DNA from: an uncultured Moraxellaceae bacterium
GTDB taxonomy: Bacteria; Pseudomonadota; Gammaproteobacteria; Pseudomonadales; Moraxellaceae
Direction of reading: 5' to 3'
DNA: 13,691 nt
Assembly: GCA_937952925.1 (NCBI GenBank)
Contig: CALFYA010000279.1
Location: 1-13,691 of the forward strand
Shown piece after piece: positions 13,553 through 13,691 of the stretch. Numbering within the stretch: the first letter of the stretch is position 1; each line of letters opens with the position of its first letter. The translations under genes were made by a program, and so were the position numbers. The notes beneath the pieces were generated by a model, which saw only the letters and a program-made list of their open reading frames with translations, did no database searches and was not told where the DNA came from.

Positions 13553-13691
13553 ATGACCGATGAAGTAAAAAACTGCCCATTCTGCGGCGAAGAAATATTG
13601 GCTGTAGCAAAGAAATGCAAACATTGCGGCTCCGACCTTGAGCAAGGGGTATCAGGCGAAGGCGCCGCAAAGCCCGCCGCTGACTATGGCA
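13553..13691 (+). CDS. Zinc-ribbon protein, N-terminal part (runs off the window)
   Basis: The first 46 residues are visible, beginning MTDEVKNCPFCGEEIL. A four-cysteine zinc ribbon (Cys8, Cys11, Cys24, Cys27; CPFC and CKHC) is followed by a Glu/Gly/Ala linker. Short proteins of this type usually continue into one or more membrane helices; the rest is outside the window and the function is unknown. The start is well supported by AGGAG at 13542-13546, 6 bp upstream. A long leader with inverted repeats precedes it. Confidence 0.75.
   Translation, partial: MTDEVKNCPFCGEEILAVAKKCKHCGSDLEQGVSGEGAAKPAADYG

Noticed and set aside
1..13691. CRISPR array, tRNA, rRNA, insertion sequence or phage attachment site
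   Set aside because: No regularly spaced direct repeats of CRISPR type, no cloverleaf, no transposase and no terminal inverted repeats with target duplication were seen on reading both strands.

Overview
The window looks like chromosomal DNA of a gammaproteobacterium, most likely a Moraxellaceae member near Acinetobacter. The basis is the family mix: a CzcI-CBA metal exporter, a DUF2057 protein, a PhoX phosphatase, a small Pth2-like protein and a short zinc-ribbon protein of a type common in Acinetobacter. The lineage is inference. Apart from one minus-strand gene and one minus-strand remnant, all genes read on the plus strand.

Layout. 1-75 is the tail of an unidentified gene. 193-495 is a Pth2-like protein, followed by a terminator (500-530) and, convergently, what looks like the C-terminal remnant of a lost minus-strand gene (530-640). 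806-6943 is a four-gene heavy-metal efflux operon: small His-rich periplasmic CzcI-like protein, outer-membrane channel CzcC, adaptor CzcB and HME-RND pump CzcA. The last three genes overlap. No regulator (CzcRS) and no CzcD is present in the window. 6944-7180 holds a REP-like hairpin and a PhoB-type box. 7181-8336 encodes a DUF2057 periplasmic protein and a YcxB-like membrane protein. 8392-9027 encodes a fumarylacetoacetate-hydrolase-family enzyme.

9084-12599 is a phosphate-scavenging pair: a lipoprotein glycerophosphodiester phosphodiesterase on the minus strand and a Tat-exported PhoX alkaline phosphatase on the plus strand. They are divergent from a 180-bp region with two back-to-back sets of three 11-bp-spaced PhoB heptamers. 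With the box in front of the DUF2057 gene, at least three genes here look phosphate-controlled. The first enzyme would release glycerol-phosphate from phospholipid headgroup diesters, and PhoX would release phosphate from monoesters.

12758-13373 is a HicA/HicB-type toxin-antitoxin pair with a palindrome over its promoter. The window ends in a zinc-ribbon gene (13553 onward) with a long leader rich in inverted repeats.

No wholly new system is visible. The most useful leads are the extra Pho box in front of the DUF2057 gene, the symmetric Pho control region, the HicA lacking the usual Gly-Ser-His, the structured leader of the zinc-ribbon gene, and the orphan C-terminus at 530-640.
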